A stretch of 64,000 nucleotides of DNA from Kineosporia corallincola. GTDB taxonomy: Bacteria > Actinomycetota > Actinomycetes > Actinomycetales > Kineosporiaceae. Shown here piece after piece: positions 1 through 10,110 of this stretch. Location of the stretch: NCBI RefSeq assembly GCF_018499875.1, contig NZ_JAHBAY010000013.1, positions 186,001-250,000 on the forward strand, in the 5' to 3' direction. The translations under genes and the position numbers were made by a program. Numbering within the stretch: position 1 is the stretch's first letter; every line of letters starts with the position of its first letter. A model generated the notes under the pieces. It saw only the letters and a program-made list of their open reading frames with translations, ran no database searches and was not told the DNA's origin.

Positions 1-420
1 GTGCGGCACGCCCCGGCCCGAGCCCATGACGTCGTAGACGCCCATGCCCAGGGACACGTAGGCGTGGTCGAACGCCTTGGTCAGCGGATAGATGAACTCC
101 ACCGGGTGAACGAGGTGCGGGGCCAGGGTCTCCAGGTTGAGCGACCGCTCCTTCAGCGCCTCGAAGACGAGGGCGAAGTTGAACTGCTCCAGGTAGCGCA
201 GGCCACCGTGGAACAGCTTGGTCGAACGGCTGGAGGTGCCCGCCGCGTAGTCCCGCATCTCGACCAGACCGGTGTTCAGACCCCGGGTGACGGCGTCGAG
301 AGCCGCACCGGCCCCGACCACGCCACCCCCGATCACCAGGACATCGAGTTCCTCGCTCGCCAGCCGGGCCAGAGCGGCCTCACGGCCGGCCGGGCTGAAC
401 GGTTCCTGCGTGATACTCAC
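1..420 (-). CDS. glpD: Glycerol-3-phosphate dehydrogenase, N-terminal part (runs off left edge)
   Basis: FAD enzyme that oxidises sn-glycerol 3-phosphate to dihydroxyacetone phosphate at the membrane. The 140 visible residues contain the N-terminal dinucleotide-binding motif [15 protein letters not shown] (about residues 28-42) and the family hallmark stretch [20 protein letters not shown], both typical of GlpD/GlpA. The GTG start at 420 overlaps the glpK stop in a GTGA quartet, so the two are translationally coupled as last genes of glpF-glpK-glpD. The C-terminal three quarters lie outside the window. Confidence 0.93.
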   Translation of the reverse strand, partial: MSITQEPFSPAGREAALARLASEELDVLVIGGGVVGAGAALDAVTRGLNTGLVEMRDYAAGTSSRSTKLFHGGLRYLEQFNFALVFEALKERSLNLETLAPHLVHPVEFIYPLTKAFDHAYVSLGMGVYDVMGSGRGVPH

Positions 421-1931
421 TCCACGTCCACCCATCCCATCGTCCGGTCCACGGCCTTCTTCCAGCCCGCGTAACCGTTGGCGCGCTGCTCGTCGGACCA
501 CTCCGGCGTCCAGCGCTTCGACTCGTTCCAGTTCTGCCGCAGCTCGTCGGTGTTCTGCCAGAACCCGACGGCCAGGCCGGCCGCGTAGGCCGCACCCAGG
601 GCCGTGGTCTCGGCGACCACCGGACGGCTCACGGGCACGTTGAGGATGTCCGCCTGGAGCTGCATGCACAGCTCGTTGGCGGTGACCCCACCGTCGACCT
701 TGAGCACCTCGACGTGCACCCCGGAGTCGGCCTCCATCGCCTCGGAGACGTCGCGGCTCTGGTAGCAGATCGATTCCAGCGTGGCGCGTGCCAGGTGCGC
801 ATTGGTGTTGTACCGCGACATGCCGACGATCGCCCCTCGGGCGTCGCTGCGCCAGTAGGGCGCGAACAGGCCGGAGAAGGCCGGCACGAAGTACATGCCA
901 CCGGTGTCCTTGACCGAGCGCGCCAGGCTCTCGACCTCGGAGGCGCCGGAGATGATGCCCAGCTGGTCGCGCAGCCACTGCACGGCCGAGCCGGTGACCG
1001 CGATCGACCCTTCGAGGGCGTAGACCGGGGCGTTGTCGCCGAACTGGTAGCAGACCGTGCTCAGCAGGCCGTTTTTCGACCGGACCAGCTCGTTACCGGT
1101 GTTCAGCAGCAGGAAGTTGCCGGTGCCGTAGGTGTTCTTGGCCTCGCCGGCCGCGAAGCAGACCTGGCCCACCATGGCGGCCTGCTGGTCACCGAGGATG
1201 CCCGCGATCGGGACCCCGTTGAAGCCACCGGGGCTGACCACCTCGCCGTACCAGGACGGCTCCGACGACGGCCGGATCTGCGGCAGCATCTGGCGCGGGA
1301 TGTTGAAGAACCCGAGCAGTTCGTCGTCCCAGTCCAGGGTCTCGAGGTTCATCAGCATCGTGCGGCTGGCGTTGGTCACGTCGGTGACGTGCTTGCCGCC
1401 GTTGACGCCGCCGGTCATGTTCCAGACCAGCCAGCTGTCGGTGTTGCCGAAGATCGCGTCGCCCTTCTCCGCGTCTTCACGCGCACCGGGGACGTTCTCG
1501 AGGATCCACTGGATCTTGCCGGCCGAGAAGTAGGTGGCCGGCGGGATTCCCGCCTTCTGCCGGATCACGTCGCCCTTGCCCTCGCGCTCCAGGGCGGAGG
1601 CGATGCGGTCGGTGCGGGTGTCCTGCCAGACGATCGCGTTGTAGTACGGGCGACCGGTCTTCTTGTTCCAGACCACCGTGGTCTCACGCTGGTTGGTGAT
1701 GCCCAGCGCGGCCAGGTCGGAGGCCTGGAGACCGAGCCCGTTGAGGGTGTTGGTCATGACCGAGCGGGTGCGCTCCCAGATCTCCACCGGGCTGTGTTCC
1801 ACCCAGCCCGCGTGGGGCATGATCTGCTCGTGCTCGAGCTGGTGCTTGCCGCGCTCGTTGCCCTCGTGGTCGAAGAGCATGAACCGGGTCGACGTGGTGC
1901 CCTGGTCGATCGCACCGACGAGATCTGCCAT
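417..1931 (-). CDS. glpK: Glycerol kinase
   Basis: ATP:glycerol 3-phosphotransferase of the FGGY family, 504 residues, the usual length. The N-terminus has the phosphate-binding loop ([12 protein letters not shown]), then the conserved NQRETTVVW and VWQDTRT segments. The C-terminal FGGY domain carries KVDGGVTAN and [14 protein letters not shown]. It starts 3 nt downstream of glpF, and its stop overlaps the glpD start, so it is the middle gene of a glpFKD operon. Its product supplies GlpD with glycerol 3-phosphate. A second, distinct glycerol kinase lies at 3708-5246. Confidence 0.97.
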   Translation of the reverse strand: MADLVGAIDQGTTSTRFMLFDHEGNERGKHQLEHEQIMPHAGWVEHSPVEIWERTRSVMTNTLNGLGLQASDLAALGITNQRETTVVWNKKTGRPYYNAIVWQDTRTDRIASALEREGKGDVIRQKAGIPPATYFSAGKIQWILENVPGAREDAEKGDAIFGNTDSWLVWNMTGGVNGGKHVTDVTNASRTMLMNLETLDWDDELLGFFNIPRQMLPQIRPSSEPSWYGEVVSPGGFNGVPIAGILGDQQAAMVGQVCFAAGEAKNTYGTGNFLLLNTGNELVRSKNGLLSTVCYQFGDNAPVYALEGSIAVTGSAVQWLRDQLGIISGASEVESLARSVKDTGGMYFVPAFSGLFAPYWRSDARGAIVGMSRYNTNAHLARATLESICYQSRDVSEAMEADSGVHVEVLKVDGGVTANELCMQLQADILNVPVSRPVVAETTALGAAYAAGLAVGFWQNTDELRQNWNESKRWTPEWSDEQRANGYAGWKKAVDRTMGWVDVE

Positions 1932-1934
1932 GAC

Positions 1935-2804
1935 TTAGAGCTCCTTTGCCTGAGCGACGGCGGGGGCGGGGGGCATGAACCGCTGGAGACCGAACTTGTA
2001 CAGAGCACCACCGACGAGCGCGCCGATGATCGGGCCGACGATCGGGACCCAGAAGAAGAAGTCACCGTTCTGATCTCGCATCGCCTGGCCGTAGCCGGTG
2101 ATGAAGGACGCCAGACGCGGGCCGAAGTCACGGGCCGGGTTGATGGCGTAGCCGGCCAGGGAGCCCCAGGCCATGCCGATCGCGACGACCAGCAGGCCGA
2201 CGATGAACGGCGCGAGGTTGGCCATCGGCGGCGCGTTGCGCACGTCGGAGAGCGCGAACAGGACGAAGACCAGGATGGCCGTGCCGATGATCTGGTCGCG
2301 CAGGGCGCCACCGGTGCCGATCGGCAGGTCGCCGTTGCCCGGCAGGGTGCTGAAGATGCCCTGGGTCTTGACCGTGTGGCCGGGGTCGACCATGGCGATC
2401 AGGTCGGTGTAGTTCCAGCGCACGACCAGAGCCGCCACGAAGGCACCCAGCGTCTGGGCCAGGGCGTAGGGGGCGACCTTTTTCCAGGGGAAGCCCTGGT
2501 AGGCGGCGAGTGCGATGGTCAGCGCCGGGTTCAGGTGGGCGCCGCTGATCTTGCCGGCGACGAAGGCACCCAGCATGACGCCGAAGCCCCAGGCCCAGGC
2601 GATGCTGTCGTGGTCGCCGATCCCGCCGGCCACGACCTGGGCCACGACACCGACACCGAAGAGGATCAGGACGAAGGTCCCGAAGAACTCTGCGGCCAGT
2701 TCACCCAGCAGGCTGGGGACCCGGGCGGTCGCGGACGGAAGTTCCGTGGCGGTCGGCGTTTCGGTTGCGGTCTTCTGACCGGTTTCGCTTGCCGTCTTTG
2801 GCAT
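1935..2804 (-). CDS. glpF: Glycerol uptake facilitator (MIP/aquaglyceroporin)
   Basis: Membrane channel of the major intrinsic protein family, 289 residues. Both NPA-type half-helix motifs are present: HLNPALTIAL and INPARDFGPR. The Asp after the second motif is the glycerol-facilitator form, unlike water-only aquaporins. I choose ATG 2804 because GAGGGTG sits about 8 nt upstream; the reading frame stays open to 2900, but that extension lacks a good ribosome-binding site. The first ~40 residues are a hydrophilic Thr/Ala-rich tail before the first membrane helix. First gene of the glpFKD operon, divergent from the IclR regulator. Confidence 0.93.
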   Translation of the reverse strand: MPKTASETGQKTATETPTATELPSATARVPSLLGELAAEFFGTFVLILFGVGVVAQVVAGGIGDHDSIAWAWGFGVMLGAFVAGKISGAHLNPALTIALAAYQGFPWKKVAPYALAQTLGAFVAALVVRWNYTDLIAMVDPGHTVKTQGIFSTLPGNGDLPIGTGGALRDQIIGTAILVFVLFALSDVRNAPPMANLAPFIVGLLVVAIGMAWGSLAGYAINPARDFGPRLASFITGYGQAMRDQNGDFFFWVPIVGPIIGALVGGALYKFGLQRFMPPAPAVAQAKEL

Positions 2805-2893
2805 TGCGTCACCCTCATCTGATGAATGTTGCCCCGATGTTTCGGGTCCTTCGACGCTATGAAGACCCAGGCCAAGGCAACAACGCTCGTCCG

Positions 2894-2906
2894 TCGACAT
2901 TGTCGA
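2894..2906. promoter_or_regulatory. Candidate GylR operator (inverted repeat)
   Basis: TCGACA-T-TGTCGA is a perfect 6-bp inverted repeat with a 1-nt centre. It lies in the 131-nt space between divergent glpF and the IclR-family gene. The position, midway between the two starts, fits an operator shared by both promoters. That the IclR protein binds here is inference. Confidence 0.4.
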
Positions 2907-2935
2907 ACATCCGTTGACCGGTCTAACTTGGCCGC

Positions 2936-3703
2936 ATGCCCGGCTCGATCCAGTCCATCGAGCGTGCCGCCGCGATCCTCCGTCTGCTCGCCGCGGCTCC
3001 CTCGCCTCTGCGCCTGACGGAGATCAGTTCATCCATTCAGCTCTCCCGTGGAACGGTGCACGGCATCCTCAGAACCCTGGGTGACGTCGGCTTCGTGGAC
3101 CAGGACCGGGTCACCGGCAGGTACCTGATCGGTGAGGGTCTGGCGGCCCTGGGCGGCAGGCACGTGGACCCGAACGAGCTGCGGGCGCGCTGCATGAACT
3201 GGGCCGACCCGCTGGCCGCGCGCAGTGGTGAGGCCGTTCGGGTGGCGGTGCTGGAGGGTGGCGACGCCCGCGTCGTCCACTATGTGTTCCGCCCGGACCA
3301 TTCGTCCCAGAAGGGTGACGTGGGGGCGTTGCTCCCCGGCCACGCCACGGCGCTGGGCAAGGTGCTGCTGGCCTTTCACCCGGCCGCCGCGCAGACCCTG
3401 ACCGACCCCACCCTGACCCGCTACACGCCCCGCACCATCACCTCGCGCAGCCTGCTGGTGGGGGAGCTGACCCAGATCCGGCGGCAGGGCTACGCGGTGG
3501 ACCGCGGCGAACGGCAGCTCGACCTGGCCGGTCTGGCGGCCCCGCTGACCGGCCTGGGCGGTCTGGTGGTGGGCACGATCGGCATCCACGGTGCGGTGGA
3601 CCGGATCTGCGACCCGGCCGGCGCACCCCGGCCGCGACTGCTCGCCCTGGTGCAGGAGTGCGCCCGCACCATCGGCCGCGAGCTGACGACATCGAGGACT
3701 TGA
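2936..3703 (+). CDS. IclR-family regulator, GylR type
   Basis: Transcription regulator of 255 residues with an N-terminal winged helix ([15 protein letters not shown] ... [13 protein letters not shown], about residues 3-55) and a C-terminal IclR effector-binding domain with the usual [13 protein letters not shown] and [19 protein letters not shown] segments. It is divergent from glpFKD and 4 nt upstream of a second glycerol kinase, the arrangement of GylR-type control of glycerol genes in streptomycetes. Glycerol or glycerol 3-phosphate as effector is inferred from context only. Confidence 0.9.
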   Translation: MPGSIQSIERAAAILRLLAAAPSPLRLTEISSSIQLSRGTVHGILRTLGDVGFVDQDRVTGRYLIGEGLAALGGRHVDPNELRARCMNWADPLAARSGEAVRVAVLEGGDARVVHYVFRPDHSSQKGDVGALLPGHATALGKVLLAFHPAAAQTLTDPTLTRYTPRTITSRSLLVGELTQIRRQGYAVDRGERQLDLAGLAAPLTGLGGLVVGTIGIHGAVDRICDPAGAPRPRLLALVQECARTIGRELTTSRT

Positions 3704-3707
3704 TCGT

Positions 3708-5246
3708 GTGAAGCCACGTTTCGTGATGGCCATCGACCAGGGGACGACGAGCACCCGCTCGATCCTCTTCGACCACGGCGGTCAGCTGGTCGCCGTGGCC
3801 CAGCTGGAGCACCACCAGTACTACCCGAAACCCGGCTGGCTGGAACACGATGCGGCGGAGATCTGGCGCAACGTGGAGAAGGTGGTCAAGCGGGTGCTGA
3901 GCGACGTCGGCGCCACCGCCTCGGACATCGCCGCCGTCGGGATCGCGAATCAGCGCGAGACGATCGTGGTCTGGGAGAGGGCCACCGGAAAACCGGTGCG
4001 TCGCGCCATCGTCTGGCAGGACACCCGCACCGACGCGATGGTCGACGAGATGGCGCGCGCTCCCGGCGCCCGGAAGATCCCGCTGTTCAGCGGTCTTCCG
4101 CTGTCGTCGTACTTCAGCGCGCCGAAACTGCGCTGGATGCTGAACGAGACGCCGGGGCTGCGCGATCGGGCCGAGCGTGGCGAGGTGCTGGCGGGCACCA
4201 TGGAGTCGTGGCTGATCTGGAACCTCACCGGCGGCCCGGACGGCGGCGTGCACGTCACCGACGTGACCAATGCCAGCCGCACCCTGCTGATGAACATCCG
4301 TGCACTGGAATGGGATCCGGAGCTTCTGGAGTTCTTCGGCATCCCGGCCGCGATCCTGCCGGACATCCGCGGCTCGCTGGAGACCTACGGCACGGGGCAC
4401 GGCCCGCTCGCCGGGGTGCCGATCGCGGCGGCGCTGGGCGATCAGCAGGCAGCCCTGTTCGGGCAGACCTGCTTCTCCGCCGGCGAGGCCAAATGCACCT
4501 ACGGCACAGGTAGTTTCCTGCTGCTGAACACCGGAACCGAGCTGGTCGCCTCGACACACGGACTGCTCACCACGGTGGCCTACCAGGTGGCCGGGGAGCC
4601 CGCGCACTACGCGCTGGAGGGCTCGATCGCGATCGCCGGCTCGCTGGTGCAGTGGTTCCGCGACGGGCTGGGCCTGATCTCCAGCGCGGCCGAGATCGAG
4701 ACCCTGGCGCGCACGGTCGACGACAACGGCGGCTGCTACATCGTGCCCGCCTTCTACGGTCTGTTCGCGCCGCACTGGCGGCCCGAGGCCCGGGGCGTGA
4801 TCGCGGGCCTGACCAGCTACATCACGAAGGGTCACCTGGCCCGGGCGGTGCTGGAGTCGACCGGCTGGCAGACCCGCGAGGTGCTGGACGCGATGAACGC
4901 CGACTCCTCGCTGCGGCTCAGGGCGCTGAAGGTGGACGGCGGGATGACCTCCGACAACCTGCTGATGCAGTTCGTCGCCGACGTGCTCGACGTGCCGGTG
5001 GTACGGCCGATGGTGGCCGAGACCGTCTCCCTCGGAGCGGGTTACGCGGCCGGGCTGGCCGTCGGCTACTGGTCCGACCTGGAGGGGCTGCGCCGCAACT
5101 GGCACCTGGCCGCCGAATGGGTGCCGCAGATGGAGGGCACGCGCCGCGAGTCCGAGTACCGGAACTGGACCTACGCGGTCGAACTCACGCTGGACTGGAC
5201 CAACAAGGTGGGAGATGCCCGGCGGCCACCGCTCACCGCCTTCTAG
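3708..5246 (+). CDS. glpK: Second glycerol kinase (FGGY family)
   Basis: 512-residue FGGY kinase clearly paralogous to the product of 417-1931: same IDQGTTSTR loop, [27 protein letters not shown] and [10 protein letters not shown] segments, but diverged throughout and with a longer C-terminal tail. GTG 3708 lies 4 nt after the regulator stop, so the two genes form an operon. Having its own promoter region with the regulator, apart from glpF and glpD, suggests differential expression. Glycerol is the likely substrate because the residues around the active site follow glycerol kinases closely. Confidence 0.92.
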   Translation: MKPRFVMAIDQGTTSTRSILFDHGGQLVAVAQLEHHQYYPKPGWLEHDAAEIWRNVEKVVKRVLSDVGATASDIAAVGIANQRETIVVWERATGKPVRRAIVWQDTRTDAMVDEMARAPGARKIPLFSGLPLSSYFSAPKLRWMLNETPGLRDRAERGEVLAGTMESWLIWNLTGGPDGGVHVTDVTNASRTLLMNIRALEWDPELLEFFGIPAAILPDIRGSLETYGTGHGPLAGVPIAAALGDQQAALFGQTCFSAGEAKCTYGTGSFLLLNTGTELVASTHGLLTTVAYQVAGEPAHYALEGSIAIAGSLVQWFRDGLGLISSAAEIETLARTVDDNGGCYIVPAFYGLFAPHWRPEARGVIAGLTSYITKGHLARAVLESTGWQTREVLDAMNADSSLRLRALKVDGGMTSDNLLMQFVADVLDVPVVRPMVAETVSLGAGYAAGLAVGYWSDLEGLRRNWHLAAEWVPQMEGTRRESEYRNWTYAVELTLDWTNKVGDARRPPLTAF

Positions 5247-5419
5247 TGCCGAACAACGCAGGACCGGCGTGTGAACTCTTGGCCACCACAGGGATCAGGG
5301 GTGGGTCAGGGGGATTCCTGAGAGGTTTCCGGAGTAGCGAATTGATACCGTTCCGGCGATCGGTGGCAACAATTCCGGGCTTGTCGGGGAGGGGAATCCC
5401 GAGGGTGGGGGCAGTAAGG

Positions 5420-5438
5420 TTAGGTCAGCCTGATCTGA
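5420..5438 (+). promoter_or_regulatory. DtxR/IdeR-like iron box
   Basis: TTAGGTCAGCCTGATCTGA matches the DtxR/IdeR consensus TTAGGTTAGCCTAACCTAA at 15 of 19 positions by my count. It lies about 107 nt upstream of the desaturase start in a 298-nt intergenic stretch (5247-5544) in which I see no other feature. A very similar box sits at the fprA promoter (18067-18085). Confidence 0.55.
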
Positions 5439-5544
5439 GGTGATCAGGCGGCACCATCAGCCATGCAGTCAGCCAGGCGTTCGCGGGGCCCACGGGGGGA
5501 CCCGCGCGGCGAAAACGGAGGCGCAGACCGGCTATGAGGCACTC

Positions 5545-6657
5545 ATGACCATCATCACTTCGCGATTCGAGCGGCGGTCCGAGCGGCGTGCGGGGCGGGA
5601 AGACACGGAGTCTTCCGGCGGCACACGCAAACTCGGGGTCACCAGAAAACTCTCCACCCGCCGCAGCGACCGGCACCGTGGCGAACCCTGGCGGGACTGG
5701 GCCGCGATCGGCCTGCTCAACCACGGGCAGATGCTGCTGGTCGCGCTGATCGCACCGAGCTGGCCCTACCTGCTGCTGGCCGCCCTGCCGCTCAGCCTGA
5801 CCTTCGCCACCGGCACCCTGACCATCCTGCACGACGCCGGTCACCACCGCTTCGCCCGCAAGGTCTGGCCCAACGTGTTCGCCACCCAGACCGCCATCCC
5901 GCTGGGCTTCTTCGTGCAGCACTGGACGCTGAAGCACCGGGTGCACCACCGGTCCTCGCAGGTGTTCCCGATCGACGAGCCCACCCGCAACACCACGGTG
6001 CGCATGCACCAGGGCATCGAGCGCAAGCCGATCCACCGCTACCAGCACCTCTATGCCTGGTTCCTCTACGCGTTCGCCTGGGTCGGCGAGCTGGACAGCC
6101 AGATCACCTACGTGCGCAAGGGCAACATCGTCGGCCTGGAGGTGCCCCCGTTCCGGGTGCGGCTGGGTCAGTGGCTGTTCGAGAAGGCTTTCTGGGCGGT
6201 CGTGATCGCGCCGTACGTGTACTTGCTGGGCGCGGGAAAGTTCGCGCTCTACTTCATGGTGGCGATGAGCCTGGGGGCCGTGCAGGCCGCCGTCGTGCTG
6301 GTGGTCGGGCACATCAACGAAGGCCTGTACGCGCCCAGCGAGCAGCCCGCACCCAAGGACTGGTCCCGGCATCTGGTCGCCACCACGGCGTCGTTCAACA
6401 CCACCAGCCTGCCGATGCGCTGGCTCACCGGCGGCATGACCCATCACCTGGCCCACCACCTCAAGCCGGTGGCCCCGCGCTACCAGCTGCCGCAACTGCA
6501 CGACACCGTCGTGGCCAAGGTGGTCAAGGCGTCCGGCCTGCCGCACGTCGAGTACCCCACCCTGACCGCGGCCACCGTCAGCCACTACCGACGGCTGAGA
6601 GAACTGGGGCAGACCGACGGCGGTCCGCCCGTGGTGACCGGCCCGACCGCCTCCTGA
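5545..6657 (+). CDS. Membrane fatty-acid desaturase
   Basis: Di-iron acyl desaturase of the membrane-bound superfamily, 370 residues from ATG 5545 (GAGG 5 nt upstream; an in-frame GTG at 5440 is less likely). The three histidine clusters that bind the two irons are complete: HDAGHH, HRVHH and HHLAHH. Hydrophobic pairs flank them, as in FADS-type enzymes. The need for iron and for electrons from ferredoxin or flavodoxin fits the iron box upstream. Substrate and regiospecificity cannot be told from sequence. Confidence 0.88.
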   Translation: MTIITSRFERRSERRAGREDTESSGGTRKLGVTRKLSTRRSDRHRGEPWRDWAAIGLLNHGQMLLVALIAPSWPYLLLAALPLSLTFATGTLTILHDAGHHRFARKVWPNVFATQTAIPLGFFVQHWTLKHRVHHRSSQVFPIDEPTRNTTVRMHQGIERKPIHRYQHLYAWFLYAFAWVGELDSQITYVRKGNIVGLEVPPFRVRLGQWLFEKAFWAVVIAPYVYLLGAGKFALYFMVAMSLGAVQAAVVLVVGHINEGLYAPSEQPAPKDWSRHLVATTASFNTTSLPMRWLTGGMTHHLAHHLKPVAPRYQLPQLHDTVVAKVVKASGLPHVEYPTLTAATVSHYRRLRELGQTDGGPPVVTGPTAS

Positions 6658-6704
6658 GCCGGGCCCGATCTTCGAGAGAGCCATGAGATGCACGTGACCG
6701 AACG

Positions 6705-7592
6705 GTGAACGCGCCCGCCATCCTGGTCGCGTTCCTGGACGCGATCGCCTTCGGCGCGTCCACCGCACTGATGCACCACAGCGCCTCCCGGGCCCCCGAG
6801 GGTCCGGGAGGCGCTGCCGGGCTGCTGCACCTGCTGCGGCACCTGGCCACCCAGCCCAAGTGGCTGGCCGGCATCGGCGCCAGTCTGGCCGGTCTGGGCC
6901 TGCACTCGGTGGCCCTGGCCCTGGGGTCGCTCGCGGTGGTGCAGCCGATCGTGGTCACCGGCCTGGTGTTCGCGTTCGTCTTCCGGGCGTTCCTCGACCG
7001 CCGGTGGCCCCGGCCCCGGCTGATGGCCTGGGTGGTGGTGGTCGCGGCCGGCATCGCCGTGTTCCTCGTCGGTGCGCACAGCAGCGAGAGCTCGCCCGAC
7101 TTCAGTGCCACGTCGGCCCTGGTGTTCGTGGCGGTCGCGGGTCTGCTCGCGGCCGCGATCTGGTGGCTGGCGACCAAGACCGCCACCCAGCGGGCCGGGC
7201 TGCTGATGGGCGTCGCCGGCGGCCTGATCTTCGGCATGATCGCCTCGATGATCAAAGTGGTGACGTCGTCCGTCAGCGTCTGGGCGGCGCTGACCACCTG
7301 GCCGATCTATGCGCTCGCCGGGCTCGGTGCTGCCGGGTTCCTGAGCAATCAGTACGCCTACAACCGGGCGCCGCTGTCCAGCTCGCTGCCGGTGCTCAAC
7401 GTGATCAACCCGGTCATCGCCGTCACCTTCGGCATCCTGGTGTTCAACGAGGCACCCAGCTCCGGGCCGGTGCTGCTGGTGCTGGAGGTGATCGGCCTGG
7501 TCATGGTGCTCACCGGGGTGGCGTTCCTGGCCCGGGAGGACGACGAGCGCGCGGGTGACGGCGACGTCCTCAGGAACGCGGCGCGTACATGA
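6705..7592 (+). CDS. DMT-superfamily (EamA-like) membrane transporter
   Basis: 295 residues with about ten hydrophobic helices in two similar halves, as in drug/metabolite transporters. The segment [20 protein letters not shown] is typical of the actinobacterial DMT proteins. GTG 6705 is the first start after an in-frame stop. Its 3' end overlaps the convergent YnfA gene by 23 nt. Substrate unknown. Confidence 0.8.
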   Translation: MNAPAILVAFLDAIAFGASTALMHHSASRAPEGPGGAAGLLHLLRHLATQPKWLAGIGASLAGLGLHSVALALGSLAVVQPIVVTGLVFAFVFRAFLDRRWPRPRLMAWVVVVAAGIAVFLVGAHSSESSPDFSATSALVFVAVAGLLAAAIWWLATKTATQRAGLLMGVAGGLIFGMIASMIKVVTSSVSVWAALTTWPIYALAGLGAAGFLSNQYAYNRAPLSSSLPVLNVINPVIAVTFGILVFNEAPSSGPVLLVLEVIGLVMVLTGVAFLAREDDERAGDGDVLRNAART

Positions 7593-7902
7593 TCACCGAG
7601 ACCCCGAGCAGGCAGATCGCCGCCCCGGCCAGGTCGTAGCGGTCGGGGCGGTAGCCGTCCAGGGCGGCACCCCAGGCCAGCGACCCGACGATGAAGATCC
7701 CGCCGTAAGCGGCCAGGATGCGGCCGAATTCGGCGTCGGGCTGCAAGGTGGCCACCGCGCCGTAGAGGCCGAGGGCGACCACTCCGGCCCCCACCCACAG
7801 CCAGCCCCGGTGCTCGCGCAGTCCCTGCCAGACCAGCCAGGCCCCGCCGATCTCGGCGACCGCGGCCAGCACGAAGAGCAGCAGCGAGCGGGCGACGCTC
7901 AT
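7570..7902 (-). CDS. YnfA/UPF0060-family small membrane protein
   Basis: 110 residues, four hydrophobic helices, with the family signature ([50 protein letters not shown]). YnfA proteins resemble small multidrug-resistance pumps; transport activity here is inferred. Its start overlaps the TetR stop by 4 nt (ATGA), so it is cotranscribed with the repressor and is a likely target of the same signal. Confidence 0.9.
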   Translation of the reverse strand: MSVARSLLLFVLAAVAEIGGAWLVWQGLREHRGWLWVGAGVVALGLYGAVATLQPDAEFGRILAAYGGIFIVGSLAWGAALDGYRPDRYDLAGAAICLLGVSVIMYAPRS

Positions 7903-8531
7903 CGGGCGCCCCGACTGGGCGTGCCGGCCACGATCGAGCGGTCCGCCCGGGAAGACTCCGAGGCCAGCTCCGCCACGGCGTCCGTGAGCTCGTCCAGCAC
8001 CTGCCGGGTGGTCTCGGCCAGGTTGTCCGGGGCGCCCGGCCGGGCCCAGCGGGCCATGGCCTCGTGCAGGGCCCGGCTCACCAGGTCGGCGGCGACTCCC
8101 GCGGCGGCGGCCGGAACACCGCGGGCGATCAGCGACTCCTCCAGCATCCGCGTCAGGTGCGCCCGCTTGAAGGCCGCTCGCTCCCGCAGGTCGTCGTGCG
8201 AGCCGATGACGGCCAGGATCCGGGCGGTCGGTTCCCGCCGCTCGTCGGGAAACATCTGCGCCACACTCACGACGGCCGCGGCGGCCGGCTCGAACGCACC
8301 CGCGCCGGCCGGGGCGGCGGCCACGGCCTCCCGCATCATCTGCTCCTGCTCGGCCTGACCGGCGAACAACACCTCACGCTTGTCGCTGAAGTGCCGGAAG
8401 AAGGTCATTTTCGACACCCCGGCCCGGGCCGCGATCTGCGCGACGGTGGTGCTCTCGTAACCGTCGGCGGCGAACAGCTCCACGGCCGCGTCGATCAGCT
8501 TGAGGCGTGTGTTCGGTTCCCAGCGGCCCAT
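7899..8531 (-). CDS. TetR-family regulator
   Basis: 210 residues with an N-terminal TetR helix-turn-helix (about residues 8-55: [18 protein letters not shown] ... [16 protein letters not shown]) and an alpha-helical ligand domain. It is divergent from an extended SDR gene, with an 18-bp inverted repeat in the shared promoter, and is followed by ynfA. Autoregulation and control of the SDR are inferred from that dyad. Confidence 0.93.
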   Translation of the reverse strand: MGRWEPNTRLKLIDAAVELFAADGYESTTVAQIAARAGVSKMTFFRHFSDKREVLFAGQAEQEQMMREAVAAAPAGAGAFEPAAAAVVSVAQMFPDERREPTARILAVIGSHDDLRERAAFKRAHLTRMLEESLIARGVPAAAAGVAADLVSRALHEAMARWARPGAPDNLAETTRQVLDELTDAVAELASESSRADRSIVAGTPSRGAR

Positions 8532-8545
8532 GCGGACAGCTTAGT

Positions 8546-8596
8546 GACGTGACTGAGTAACATCGCAGTGCTAGAGTCATGTTACTCGGTCACGTC
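8546..8596. promoter_or_regulatory. Long dyad between TetR gene and SDR gene (operator)
   Basis: Left arm 8546-8563 and right arm 8579-8596 are inverted copies matching at 17 of 18 positions (GACGTGACYGAGTAACAT). The spacer is 15 nt and contains TAGAGT, a possible -10 for the SDR gene. Each arm is itself a weak palindrome (GTGAC-TGA-GTAAC). Two TetR dimers or one operator per promoter would fit. Confidence 0.7.
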
Positions 8597-8608
8597 AAGG
8601 AGGACGTC

Positions 8609-9487
8609 ATGCGCGTATTCGTCACGGGAGCCAGCGGCCACATCGGCTCGGCGGTGCTGCCGGAGCTGATTGCCGGTGGGCACGAGGTTTTCGGGCTCGC
8701 CCGCTCGGACGCCGCGGAGAAGAAGGTGCGTGAGGCGGGGGCCGGTGTGCGGCGTGGCTCGCTCGACGACCTCGATCTGCTGCGCGAGGCGGCCGGTGAG
8801 GCGGACGCCGTGATCCATCTGGCCTTCGGTAACGAGCTGATGATGAGCGGCGACTTCGCCGGGGCCGTGGCGCAGGACCTGATTCACGTGAAGGCCCTGG
8901 GTGACGCCCTGATCGGCACCGGAAAGGGGTTGTTCGGCATCGGGATGCAGCGCGCGGCCGACGCGGCCTACAACGCCACGATCGACACCAACCCGCGCAG
9001 TCAGGTCACCCGGCTGATCGTGGACTACGCGCGGCAGGGCGTGCGGGCTGCCACCTTCGCCGTCCCGCCGGTCACCCACAGCGACCTGGACCGGCACGGA
9101 TTCATCCCGATGCTGATCGGGATCGCCCGTCGCACAGGGGTTTCCGGATATCCCGGGGACGGCGCCAACACCTGGCCGGCCGCCCACACCCGGGACCTGG
9201 CCACGCTGTACCGGCTGGCCGTGGAGAAGGCGCCCGCCGGCGCGCAGCTGTACGCGGCCACCGAGGCCGGGGTGCCGCTACGGCAGATCGCCGAGGTGAT
9301 CGGCCGGCGCCTGGGGTTGCCCACCGTGAGCATCCCGCAGGAGGAGGTGGACCGGCACTTCGCCGGATTCCCCTTCGTGCGCATCGATTTCACCATGCCC
9401 AACGATGAGACCCGGGAGCTGCTGGGCTGGAACCCGCAGCACCCGGGCCTGATCGCGGATCTGGAGCAGGGGCATTACTTCGCCTGA
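8609..9487 (+). CDS. NAD(P)-dependent extended SDR/epimerase-like oxidoreductase
   Basis: 292 residues from ATG 8609, chosen over the in-frame ATG 8579 because AAGGAGG lies 4-10 nt upstream and the earlier codon sits inside the operator arm. N-terminal Rossmann motif VFVTGASGHIGSAV marks an atypical/extended SDR. Near the C-terminus NDETRELLGWNPQHPGL is typical of nucleoside-sugar-epimerase-like family members. Under likely TetR control. Substrate unknown. Confidence 0.85.
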   Translation: MRVFVTGASGHIGSAVLPELIAGGHEVFGLARSDAAEKKVREAGAGVRRGSLDDLDLLREAAGEADAVIHLAFGNELMMSGDFAGAVAQDLIHVKALGDALIGTGKGLFGIGMQRAADAAYNATIDTNPRSQVTRLIVDYARQGVRAATFAVPPVTHSDLDRHGFIPMLIGIARRTGVSGYPGDGANTWPAAHTRDLATLYRLAVEKAPAGAQLYAATEAGVPLRQIAEVIGRRLGLPTVSIPQEEVDRHFAGFPFVRIDFTMPNDETRELLGWNPQHPGLIADLEQGHYFA

Positions 9488-9498
9488 GCGTCCCCGGT

Positions 9499-10107
9499 CT
9501 AGCGGCCCTGCGCCTTCAGCATCTCCGCGAACGGGATCACCTGGGCGAAGGGATCTTTCGAACCGGTGGACGACGAGGGGCTGCCGGACACCAGCGCCGC
9601 CAGCTGACCCGCGGCGCGGGTGACCCGCCCGGCCAGTTCCCCGTCGCCCGTGGATGCCCAGTCCTCGCTGGCCGCGTACACCGCCGTCGGCACCACGACC
9701 GCCCGCAGGTAGCTGAACAGCGGCCGGACCGCGTGTTCCAGTGCCAGCGAGTGCCGGGCCGAACCACCGGTGGCGGCGATCAGCACCGGCTTGCCGTCGA
9801 GCGCGTCCGGGTCGAGCACGTCGAAGAACGACTTGAACAGGCCGCTGTACGACGCGCTGAAGATCGGGGTCACGGCGATCAGGGCATCGGCCGCGGTGAC
9901 CGTGGCCACCGCGGCCGACAGCGCCGGCGGCGGGAAGCCGGTGAGCAGGTTGTTCGTGATGTCGTGCGCCAGGTCGCGCAGCTCCAGCACGGTCACCTCG
10001 ACCGGCGTGCCGAGGGCGGAAACCACTGCGGTGCTGAGCTTGTCGGCCAACAGCCGGGTGGACGACGGCTGGCTCAGGCCGGCGCTGATCACGACCAGCG
10101 ATGTCAT
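9499..10107 (-). CDS. NADPH-dependent FMN reductase, CE1759 type
   Basis: 202-residue flavodoxin-fold reductase: LVVISAGLSQPSSTRLLADKL at the N-terminus binds flavin phosphate, and TPIFSASYSGLFKSFFDV is the conserved flavin-contact segment. It starts 3 nt after the upstream LLM oxidoreductase, the usual CE1758/CE1759 pairing in which the reductase feeds reduced FMN to the monooxygenase. Confidence 0.88.
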   Translation of the reverse strand: MTSLVVISAGLSQPSSTRLLADKLSTAVVSALGTPVEVTVLELRDLAHDITNNLLTGFPPPALSAAVATVTAADALIAVTPIFSASYSGLFKSFFDVLDPDALDGKPVLIAATGGSARHSLALEHAVRPLFSYLRAVVVPTAVYAASEDWASTGDGELAGRVTRAAGQLAALVSGSPSSSTGSKDPFAQVIPFAEMLKAQGR

Positions 10108-10110
10108 GGA

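Noticed and set aside
714-2822. 702-residue open frame on the plus strand opposite glpK/glpF
   Set aside because: Composition is that of an antisense shadow in high-GC DNA; both minus-strand genes have complete, motif-rich products.
3438-5105. 555-residue minus frame opposite the second glycerol kinase
   Set aside because: No domain, and the plus strand holds a full glycerol kinase.
5463-5537. 25-codon ORF ending at the desaturase start
   Set aside because: No RBS and no attenuator structure seen; chance ORF is more likely than a leader peptide.
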